Origin: Prosthecobacter sp.
Lineage (GTDB): Bacteria; Verrucomicrobiota; Verrucomicrobiia; Verrucomicrobiales; Verrucomicrobiaceae
Assembly (NCBI GenBank): GCA_025869455.1
Contig: JAOZVT010000809.1
Coordinates: 1 to 5,021 of the forward strand
Length of the DNA stretch: 5,021 nt
Direction: 5' to 3'
Under the pieces are notes generated by a model. The model saw nothing but the letters and a program-made list of their open reading frames with translations. It ran no database searches and was not told the origin of the DNA. The first letter of the stretch is position 1; the number at the start of each line of letters is the position of its first letter. Position numbers and translations under genes: made by a program. Shown here piece by piece: positions 1-5,021 of the stretch.

Positions 1-1
1 C

Positions 2-412
2 CTACTTAAGCGAAGAAATGATGCGTGTAAAAGCTGGTAACTTCAATTCCTGTTGTTTTTGCAGAAACTCTTTCTCTGTCAGGGGGCCTGTCACACATGC
101 GCTAGGATCTACCCATGGGCCATCTTTGACCCTTTCAATATAATAATAATGAGTGACAGACCTGACATTTTCAGGGTGTTGTTGGGCGACTACGTAGGTA
201 TCATTCCAGCCAACCGCAAAAACAGTTTCGTTGACGCGTCCCACGGCACTGCCGTTCCCTAAATCATAAGACAGACTCATGTCTGAATTTAGATCCACGG
301 CTATTAATCTATATGGCCCAGTAAGTACTTCATCGTGAACGAATCCGCAGCTACAAAGCGAGTTGAGTAAAACAAAAATACCCAAGTATTTCCAGATCAC
401 AGAAATCTGCAT
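2..412 (-). CDS. Small putative lipoprotein, function unknown
   Basis: A complete 136-residue protein that I do not recognise with confidence. It starts with a short charged segment (Lys8) and a hydrophobic stretch (residues 9-19, LGIFVLLNSL). It then has a lipobox-like L-C-S-C ending at Cys22, followed by Gly, which suggests export and lipid anchoring at Cys22. The mature part (about 115 residues) has no further membrane segment. Its most memorable motif is around residues 64-80: VFAVGWNDTYVVAQQHP, then a YYYIE strand. This layout resembles small lipoproteins of the DUF3997 sort, but that is recollection only. The ATG lies 4 bases after the gcvT stop, with a good ribosome site (GGAAGG, 8-base spacer) inside the end of gcvT, so it is probably co-transcribed and perhaps translationally coupled. 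GC content is about 44% by hand count, against roughly 57% in sampled gcvT, which hints at recent acquisition. No role in glycine metabolism can be inferred. Confidence 0.72.
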   Translation of the reverse strand: MQISVIWKYLGIFVLLNSLCSCGFVHDEVLTGPYRLIAVDLNSDMSLSYDLGNGSAVGRVNETVFAVGWNDTYVVAQQHPENVRSVTHYYYIERVKDGPWVDPSACVTGPLTEKEFLQKQQELKLPAFTRIISSLK

Positions 413-416
413 GTCC

Positions 417-1526
417 TCAACCTTCCTTTCGGTAAAACGGTTTCTTCACCACCTCCGCAGGGAACTTCCGTCCGCGAATTTCGATCTCAATCGGCGTCCC
501 TATCTTCGCGGCTTCTAGGGGAAGATACGCCATGCCGATGCCGCAACTGAGGCTTGGGGATTGGGTGCCGCTAGCCACTTCACCGACGGCCTTTTCACCC
601 AACCAGACGGGGTAATGCGGACGTGGTGGCGGTGCTGTCCCGGTCATTTTGAAGGCGACCAGTCGGCTGGGTAATCCATTCGCTTTTTGGTCCATCAGCG
701 CTGCTTTTCCCACGAAATCGTCCTTCTCTAGAGCCACAAAGAAACCGAGTCCTGCCTGCAAGGGAGTCTTGTCTGGGAAGAGGTCGTTGCCATTTAGGGG
801 GTAACCCATTTCCAGACGCAAGGTATCGCGAGCTCCCAGACCGCAGGGCTGTCCGCCTTCTTCTCTCACAGCGGTGACAAATCGCTCAAACCACTCGGTT
901 GCCGTTGCGGCGGGCATAAAGAATTCAAATCCTTCTTCGCCCGTGTAGCCAGTGCCGCAGAGCCACATGAAGCCTGATTCACCCGCCGCCACAAAGATGG
1001 TGTTATGGGGCGGAAAGGGGGCTTCTTGACCAAAGATTTTTTCAAAGACGGCTCGGCTTTTTGGCCCCTGAACGGCCAGGCCAGCAGTAGCGTCACTGAG
1101 ATTGGCCATCTGCACATCTTCATCTTCGTGGAGCAGGCTTTGCAATTGGGTCCAGTCAGGGGCGATCATGCTGGCATTCACGACCAGGAAAAACTCCTTG
1201 GCGGTGGTGCGGTAGAGAATGAGGTCATCAATGACACCTCCTTCTGCATTCAGCATGAGGGAGTACTGTCCTTGGCCGATCTCCAGCTTCGAGACATCAT
1301 TGGTCAGGGCGCGATTCAGGAAAGCTAGGGCATCGGTCCCACTGACGATGAACTGGCCCATGTGAGAGATGTCAAAAACCCCCACCGCTTTACGCACCGC
1401 ATGGTGTTCCTGCACGATGCCCGTGTACTGAACTGGCATTTCCCAGCCAGCAAAGGGGATCACTTTTCCTCCCAGGGAAAGGTGGCTGTCATACAGAGGT
1501 GTGCGGAGAAGCGGGGCGTCGGACAT
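417..1526 (-). CDS. gcvT: Aminomethyltransferase, glycine cleavage system T-protein
   Basis: GcvT takes the aminomethyl group carried on lipoyl-GcvH, releases ammonia and passes the one-carbon unit to tetrahydrofolate, giving 5,10-methylene-THF in the cytoplasm. The 369-residue length is normal. Recognisable family blocks are L-Y-D-x-H near residue 11, FAGWEMPVQY (25-34), FDISHMGQ (51-58), the folate-site block GQYSLMLNAEGGVIDD (86-101) with the key conserved Asp at its end, GTGYTGEEGFE (191-201) and GLGARDTLRLEMGYPL (228-243). The C-terminal GCV_T_C domain (about 283-365) contains SGTQSPSL and ends in VKKPFYR. These blocks fit true GcvT better than YgfZ or sarcosine-oxidase relatives. The ATG at 1526 is supported by the family N-terminus (PLYDSHLSLGGK); no Shine-Dalgarno is visible before it. 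gcvH and gcvP are not next to it in this window: the gene behind it is an unrelated lipoprotein and the gene ahead is divergent. Confidence 0.96.
   Translation of the reverse strand: MSDAPLLRTPLYDSHLSLGGKVIPFAGWEMPVQYTGIVQEHHAVRKAVGVFDISHMGQFIVSGTDALAFLNRALTNDVSKLEIGQGQYSLMLNAEGGVIDDLILYRTTAKEFFLVVNASMIAPDWTQLQSLLHEDEDVQMANLSDATAGLAVQGPKSRAVFEKIFGQEAPFPPHNTIFVAAGESGFMWLCGTGYTGEEGFEFFMPAATATEWFERFVTAVREEGGQPCGLGARDTLRLEMGYPLNGNDLFPDKTPLQAGLGFFVALEKDDFVGKAALMDQKANGLPSRLVAFKMTGTAPPPRPHYPVWLGEKAVGEVASGTQSPSLSCGIGMAYLPLEAAKIGTPIEIEIRGRKFPAEVVKKPFYRKEG
421..426 (-). promoter_or_regulatory. Ribosome binding site of the lipoprotein gene, inside gcvT
   Basis: On the minus strand the sequence GGAAGG lies 8 bases before the ATG at 412, an ordinary Shine-Dalgarno spacing, and is embedded in the last codons of gcvT. 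A second GAGG lies only 2 bases from the ATG, too close to be used. This supports the start at 412 and translation on the same transcript as gcvT. It is the clearest Shine-Dalgarno site in the window. Confidence 0.55.
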
Positions 1527-1532
1527 TGTAGA

Positions 1533-1563
1533 AATAGAGTGGCGGCAGGCCCACGGATGTCAA
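1533..1563 (-). promoter_or_regulatory. Candidate gcvT promoter, possibly giving a leaderless mRNA
   Basis: On the minus strand a perfect TTGACA (plus positions 1558-1563) is followed after 19 bases by TCTATT (plus positions 1533-1538, 4 of 6 matches to TATAAT). The predicted transcription start would fall at or next to the gcvT ATG (1526). This matches the lack of a Shine-Dalgarno there. The spacer is 2 bases longer than ideal, so this is tentative. Confidence 0.3.
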
Positions 1564-1564
1564 A

Positions 1565-1582
1565 GCGAGGCTCGAGATTCCC
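1565..1582. promoter_or_regulatory. Imperfect dyad with central CTCGAG, possible operator
   Basis: An 18-base imperfect palindrome centred on CTCGAG (1571-1576) lies between the divergent gcvT and sialidase-like genes. Six of nine base pairs are symmetric. LacI-family operators are commonly palindromes with a central CG, and a LacI gene lies downstream of the enzyme, so this is the best operator candidate found in the intergenic region. Symmetry is only partial and chance is a real alternative. Confidence 0.2.
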
Positions 1583-1605
1583 GCAAGATACCTGTTTGAA
1601 ATGGC

Positions 1606-1610
1606 GGAGG
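1606..1610 (+). promoter_or_regulatory. GGAGG upstream of the sialidase-like gene, unusually distant
   Basis: A consensus GGAGG lies 18 bases before the ATG at 1629, well beyond the usual 5-9 base spacing. No in-frame ATG, GTG or TTG lies at a better distance from it. It may be a weak or fortuitous site. The start at 1629 rests mainly on the signal peptide that begins there. Confidence 0.25.
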
Positions 1611-1628
1611 CTGGCGTTTTCTTTTTCC

Positions 1629-3545
1629 ATGTTACGAAGTTATTTCCTGGCCTTTCTTTTTAGTGTCGCTGGTGCGGCCGTGGTTTCCGCCCAAGAGCCC
1701 GCTTTTCCGCAAGCGCATGTGCGGCTCAATCCGGGTGCCGGATACGATGATGCTTCACGCGTGTGGCAGGGGATCCCTGGCATAGAACGGGCACCCAAAG
1801 GCCGCCTGTGGGCCACTTGGTACAGTGGAGATGAAGGCGAGGGAGCGATTGGAAATTACATGCTGGTGGCCTCCAGTGGTGACGATGGAAAGCATTGGTC
1901 AAAACCCGCCTTGGTGATCGAAGGGGATAAGGGCACCAAGATTGGTGATCCCATTCCCTGGCTGGACCCGAAGGGACGGCTCTGGGTCTTTTACAATCAA
2001 CTCACGGAGAAAACGGCTGATCACCCCACGATCCGTGGCACCTGCGCCATTCGTTGTGACGATCCTGACAAGTCTTCACCCAGCTGGTCGAAGCCGTTTC
2101 TCGTCGCCAGAGATGGCATTCTTTTTGGCAAGCCTATTGTGCGCAAGAGTGGTGGCTGGCTAGCGCCGTTTTTCCTGATGGGCAATCAAGCGGGTCGAGC
2201 TGAGACCTGTACCTTATTGAGCAGCAATGAAGGCGAATCCTGGGAATGGCTTGGTGGCACGAGCATTCCAGAGAATCTCAGAAATTTCAGCGAGGCCACT
2301 TTGGCTCAGCGCAAAGATGCCAGCCTCTGGATGGTGATCCGCACGTCCAAGGGCTTGTATGAAAGCAGCTCAAAAGACGACGGCAAAACGTGGTCAGAGG
2401 CAGTGGCGATGCCGAAATTTGAAGGTCCATCCACTCGCGCCTGCATGAAGCGTTTAGCTTCGGGGGCTTTTTTACTGATCTATCATGACGCCAAGAAATC
2501 AGAGACGGGGGCTTACCCGCGCACTCGGTTGATGGCTTGGCTTTCCGATGATGAAGGTCGCACCTGGCCGAACCAACTGTTGTTGGATGAACGCAGCAGC
2601 GTCTCCTATCCAGATGCTACCCAGGCTCCTGATGGTCGCATCTACGTTGCTTATGATCACGGACGCTACAATGCAGGGGAGAAGGAAATTCTGGTCACTG
2701 TTTTCCGTGAGGAAGACATCCGTGCAGGCAAGTTTGTCTCCAAGGATGCACGCCAAAAAATATTGGTTAATCGTGCGCTGGGTTATGGCAACCATTCCGA
2801 TAAGCGGGATGAAGCCAAGGTGGCAGAAAGCCTGCCTCCCAAGGAAAAACTACACCTCTATCTGCTGATCGGTCAGTCGAACATGGCGGGTCGTGGACCC
2901 TTGGATACTGAGAATCGTATCTCGCGGAGTCGAGTGCTGAAGCTGGCGCCTAACAACAAGTGGGCTTTTGGCGTGGAGCCTTTGCACTTTGATAAACCAA
3001 CGATAGCAGGAGCAGGGCTGGGCATGAGTTTTGCCCGTGAGATGGCAGATGCGGATAAGGAGATCACGGTGGGGCTCATTCCTTGTGCCGTTGGTGGCAC
3101 ACCTTTGGAACGCTGGGAAAAAGGGGGTGACCTTTATGCTCAGGCTTTGGAGAGAGCGCGTCTTGCCATGAAGGACGGAACCTTGAAAGGTATCCTCTGG
3201 CATCAGGGGGAAGCTGACTCAGGGAGCGAGGCAAAGTCAAAAAGCTACGCGGATCGATTGGCCCAAATGATCGTGGATTTGCGGGCAGATCTCGGCACCG
3301 GTGAGCTGCCTTTTGTCGCGGGTAAACTGGGCGAATACTTGGCTGCGGAAGGCAAAGACGGCAAGCCGAGCTATTGGCCCCTGGTGAATGAAAAGATCGC
3401 CAGCATCCCAGCGCGCGTGCCAAATACAGCCGTGGTGGAATCCAGCGGACTCGTGCATAAAGGGGATCACGTTCATTTTGACACACCTTCTTTGCGGGAG
3501 TTCGGCCATCGGTATGCTGAGGCGATGAAGCATTTGCAGAAGTAG
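1629..3545 (+). CDS. Secreted sialidase-like (BNR) and SGNH/SASA esterase fusion protein
   Basis: A 638-residue exported protein with two catalytic-type domains. Residues 1-21 form a signal peptide (hydrophobic core 5-18, V-S-A before Gln22). Residues about 27-385 form a BNR_2 sialidase-like beta-propeller with Asp-boxes at 83-90, 248-255 and 306-313 and a degenerate one at 198-205. By hand alignment Tyr327 (SVSYPDA), Glu222, Arg238 and Arg298 or Arg300 match catalytic residues of GH33 sialidases. However, the RIP motif reads G48-I49-P50 and the acid/base Asp position falls at Asn76/Tyr77. Residues about 405-638 form a SASA/CE6 esterase: GQSNM (415-419, nucleophile Ser417), CAVGGT (486-491), HQGE (525-528) and DHVH (Asp613, His616). 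The likely role is removing a terminal sugar and its O-acetyl groups from external glycans; the substrate is uncertain. An in-frame ATG at 1557 would put 24 residues before the signal peptide and is disfavoured; reading further upstream runs antisense through gcvT. A LacI gene follows after 21 bases. Confidence 0.88.
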   Translation: MLRSYFLAFLFSVAGAAVVSAQEPAFPQAHVRLNPGAGYDDASRVWQGIPGIERAPKGRLWATWYSGDEGEGAIGNYMLVASSGDDGKHWSKPALVIEGDKGTKIGDPIPWLDPKGRLWVFYNQLTEKTADHPTIRGTCAIRCDDPDKSSPSWSKPFLVARDGILFGKPIVRKSGGWLAPFFLMGNQAGRAETCTLLSSNEGESWEWLGGTSIPENLRNFSEATLAQRKDASLWMVIRTSKGLYESSSKDDGKTWSEAVAMPKFEGPSTRACMKRLASGAFLLIYHDAKKSETGAYPRTRLMAWLSDDEGRTWPNQLLLDERSSVSYPDATQAPDGRIYVAYDHGRYNAGEKEILVTVFREEDIRAGKFVSKDARQKILVNRALGYGNHSDKRDEAKVAESLPPKEKLHLYLLIGQSNMAGRGPLDTENRISRSRVLKLAPNNKWAFGVEPLHFDKPTIAGAGLGMSFAREMADADKEITVGLIPCAVGGTPLERWEKGGDLYAQALERARLAMKDGTLKGILWHQGEADSGSEAKSKSYADRLAQMIVDLRADLGTGELPFVAGKLGEYLAAEGKDGKPSYWPLVNEKIASIPARVPNTAVVESSGLVHKGDHVHFDTPSLREFGHRYAEAMKHLQK

Positions 3546-3560
3546 TTCTTCGTTTAGAAC
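3545..3560. repeat. Short inverted repeat between enzyme and regulator genes
   Basis: GTTCT and AGAAC form perfect 5-base arms around a 6-base loop, starting at the last base of the enzyme stop codon and ending 6 bases before the regulator ATG. No T-run follows, so it is not a normal intrinsic terminator. It could be a minor RNA hairpin, a regulator half-site pair, or chance. Confidence 0.2.
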
Positions 3561-3566
3561 CTCCAC

Positions 3567-4601
3567 ATGTCGGCCACTCTCCAGCAAATCGCCGAAAGGG
3601 CGCGTGTCTCTGCGATGACCGTCTCGCGGGTGCTGCATCATTCGCCACGCGTTTCCGTAGCGACACGGGAGCGTGTGCAGCAGGCGATAGCGGACTTGGA
3701 TTACCAGCCTGACCCGCATCTGGCACGCATGATGACCCTGGTGCGCGGCAGGAAAAAAGCGCGTGTGCGGGCGGTGATCGCGGTGATTCGTGAAGCCGTT
3801 GCCAAGGACGGATTGCACAATCCCGCTTATCAATATGTGTCGATAGAAGATATTCGCCATCGTGCGGAGAAGCATGGATACTACGCGGAGGAATTTTGGT
3901 TAGGCCAAGATGGACTGACGCCAGAGCGTTTGGGAAACATTCTTCAGGCTCGCGGTATTGAGGGGATTATCGTTTCTCCGCAGTCTTCGCAGATGCATTG
4001 TGCGCAGTTGAATTACGCGCCTTTTGCTTCTGTCACTTTTGGCTTTGGCCTAACGTCTCCTTCGTTGCACCGCGCGGCGGGGAATATGAATTTGGGCATT
4101 CAATTGGCCGTAAAGGAACTGCATGCACGTGGCTACAAACGTGTGGGCTTGGCGGTGACTCAGTGGATTGATCACCGGGCGGAAGGTGGGTACAGCGGAG
4201 CCATGCTGCATGTCCAGCAAAGCTTGCCAGTTCGTCAGCGTGTACCGCTTTTACTTTTCCCGCACAATGACTTCAGCCGCTGCCGAGCCGAGTTCATGGA
4301 ATGGATGAAAACGGCCCGGCCAGATGCTCTGATCACCTTTGATCAGCATGTGCCTGAGTGGTTGGAGAAAATGGGGCTGAGGATCCCTGCGGACATAGGT
4401 CTCGTGGTTCATGATTGGACGCCAATGATGAAGGGTTATGCTGGCATTCATCAACGCCGAGATCACGTGGCTGCGGCGGGTGTGGACTTGGTGGCCACGC
4501 AATTGCTGCAAAACGAATGCGGTGTGCCGGAGGTGCCCCGTCAGATCCTCATTCCGCCGGAATGGATCGAAGGAGAATCGGTGCGCGCGAGGTGTGTCTA
4601 G
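3567..4601 (+). CDS. LacI-family transcriptional regulator
   Basis: A 344-residue cytoplasmic DNA-binding protein of the usual LacI/GalR length. Residues 4-23 (L-Q-Q-I-A to T-V-S-R-V-L) are the LacI helix-turn-helix signature, with Gln7 where Asp or Glu is usual. Residues 28-46 complete the three-helix domain, and 47-56 (PDPHLARMM) correspond to the hinge helix, with Met56 at the place of the minor-groove Leu of LacI. Residues about 68-344 form the periplasmic-binding-protein-like effector domain, with GIEGIIVSP (130-138), a KELHARGYKRVGL block (183-195), PDALITFDQ (252-260) and an ending EWIEGESVR (332-340) that I associate with Verrucomicrobia regulators. It lies 21 bases after the sialidase-like/esterase gene on the same strand. 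That suggests one transcript and control of that enzyme, perhaps with autoregulation; the effector is probably a released sugar. No Shine-Dalgarno is visible before the ATG. Its stop overlaps that of the convergent cytochrome gene. Confidence 0.92.
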   Translation: MSATLQQIAERARVSAMTVSRVLHHSPRVSVATRERVQQAIADLDYQPDPHLARMMTLVRGRKKARVRAVIAVIREAVAKDGLHNPAYQYVSIEDIRHRAEKHGYYAEEFWLGQDGLTPERLGNILQARGIEGIIVSPQSSQMHCAQLNYAPFASVTFGFGLTSPSLHRAAGNMNLGIQLAVKELHARGYKRVGLAVTQWIDHRAEGGYSGAMLHVQQSLPVRQRVPLLLFPHNDFSRCRAEFMEWMKTARPDALITFDQHVPEWLEKMGLRIPADIGLVVHDWTPMMKGYAGIHQRRDHVAAAGVDLVATQLLQNECGVPEVPRQILIPPEWIEGESVRARCV

Positions 4602-5021
4602 TTTTTGGCTGGCTCAGGATTCAGCGTCAAAACGTAGCTGATCACATCCTTCATGGCCTGTTCGTCTTCAATGAAGAGCGTGGCCATTTCTACCATCTTA
4701 GCTCCCTTTTCATCGCCCTCCGCAGCGCCTCGGTGGAGACCTTTGAATTTCTTGAGCTGGGCCAGCAGATACCAGCCTTGCCGACCCACCAGCGGCGGGC
4801 TGCCAAACAGCATTTCACCACTGGCATTGTAGCGGTGGCATTCCATGCAGCGTTCATAAAACAGTTCCTGACCCGCTTGCACATTCGCGCCCGGGATGGT
4901 GCGAACTTTGGGGGGCACCAAGGTTAAGGATTCCACCTGTTTGGCCACGGTGGTGATTTGCTCTGGCTTGAGGGTTTTGGCAATGGCGGCCATGAGGGCT
5001 CCCTGCGGATCGACCACGCTG
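4598..5021 (-). CDS. c-type cytochrome, probably diheme c4-like, 5' end outside window
   Basis: The frame is open to the right edge, so the N-terminus is missing; a GTG at 5017 is more likely an internal Val codon. About 140 residues are visible. Counting from that Val, CMECH (57-61, plus positions 4835-4849) is a CXXCH haem-binding motif. PPLVGRQGWYLLAQLKKFK (74-92) matches the P-L-x-G-Q-x-x-x-Y-L-x-x-Q-L pattern of class I/c4 cytochromes, and Met108 or Met111 in KMVEMA is the probable sixth haem ligand. The first 31 residues (LMAAIAKTLKPEQITTVAKQVESL) resemble the tail of the second domain (VEMATLFIEDEQAMKDVISYVLTL), so a first haem domain probably lies beyond the window. Such proteins carry electrons on the periplasmic side of respiratory chains, for example to a terminal oxidase; the exact partner cannot be told from here. 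The stop codon (4598-4600) overlaps that of the convergent LacI gene. Confidence 0.87.
   Translation of the reverse strand, partial: SVVDPQGALMAAIAKTLKPEQITTVAKQVESLTLVPPKVRTIPGANVQAGQELFYERCMECHRYNASGEMLFGSPPLVGRQGWYLLAQLKKFKGLHRGAAEGDEKGAKMVEMATLFIEDEQAMKDVISYVLTLNPEPAKN

Noticed and set aside
154..172. Short TAA/TAT triplet repeat
   Set aside because: It encodes three adjacent Tyr codons in the lipoprotein and is too short to count as a repeat element.
1005..1328. Plus-strand 107-codon open frame within gcvT
   Set aside because: Antisense to a strongly conserved part of gcvT with no own start signal or domain.
1362..1628. An 89-codon N-terminal extension of the sialidase-like frame
   Set aside because: It runs antisense through the start of gcvT, is rich in Arg and His with no domain, and precedes an excellent signal peptide starting at 1629.
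1557..1628. Alternative ATG at 1557 for the sialidase-like gene
   Set aside because: It would add 24 residues, many of them basic, before the signal peptide and has no good ribosome site; the signal peptide is better formed from 1629.
3545..3560. Intrinsic terminator between enzyme and regulator
   Set aside because: The stem is only 5 pairs, is not GC-rich and is not followed by a T-run.
3076..3875. Two long minus-strand open frames (216 and 212 codons) over the enzyme end and regulator start
   Set aside because: Both lie opposite strongly supported genes, have low-complexity Pro/Arg/Ser or His-rich translations and no recognisable domain; they are shadow frames.
4415..4927. Plus-strand 170-codon open frame opposite the cytochrome gene
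   Set aside because: It overlaps the regulator end and is antisense to the CXXCH-bearing cytochrome frame, and its translation shows no family signature.

Overview
This looks like chromosomal sequence from a Gram-negative, glycan-degrading bacterium. I suspect Verrucomicrobiota, of the Prosthecobacter/Verrucomicrobium type. The reasons are a GC content in the mid to upper 50s for most genes, an exported sialidase-like/esterase enzyme of a kind frequent in Verrucomicrobiota and Planctomycetota, a LacI regulator whose DNA-binding domain ends in 'PDPHLARMM', a c4-like cytochrome c, and weak or absent Shine-Dalgarno sites at several genes. The assignment comes from sequence style alone.

Layout, left to right. 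Two genes lie on the minus strand at the left: gcvT (417-1526), the T-protein of the glycine cleavage system, and 4 bases behind it a small AT-rich putative lipoprotein (2-412). A 102-base divergent intergenic region (1527-1628) separates gcvT from a plus-strand gene (start placed at 1629, stop at 3545). That gene encodes a secreted two-domain protein: a BNR/Asp-box sialidase-like beta-propeller followed by an SGNH-type esterase of the SASA/CE6 kind. A LacI-family regulator (3567-4601) follows 21 bases later on the same strand. At the right edge a minus-strand c-type cytochrome (4598 to beyond 5021) converges on the regulator. The two stop codons share the tetranucleotide CTAG, so there is no intergenic terminator.

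How the parts fit. The enzyme and the LacI gene probably form a small two-gene unit: an exported enzyme that removes a terminal sugar and its ester groups, and a sugar-sensing regulator that most likely controls it. The esterase catalytic residues are all visible (S417, D613, H616). The sialidase-like domain keeps its Asp-boxes and probable catalytic Tyr and Glu. However, it seems to lack the Arg of the RIP motif and the usual acid/base Asp, so its real substrate may not be sialic acid. gcvT and the cytochrome look like unrelated housekeeping or respiratory neighbours. No tRNA, rRNA, CRISPR array, insertion sequence or origin was seen. No gene-free stretch exceeds about 100 bases. The most rewarding element is the enzyme/regulator pair; I see no evidence for a wholly new kind of system.
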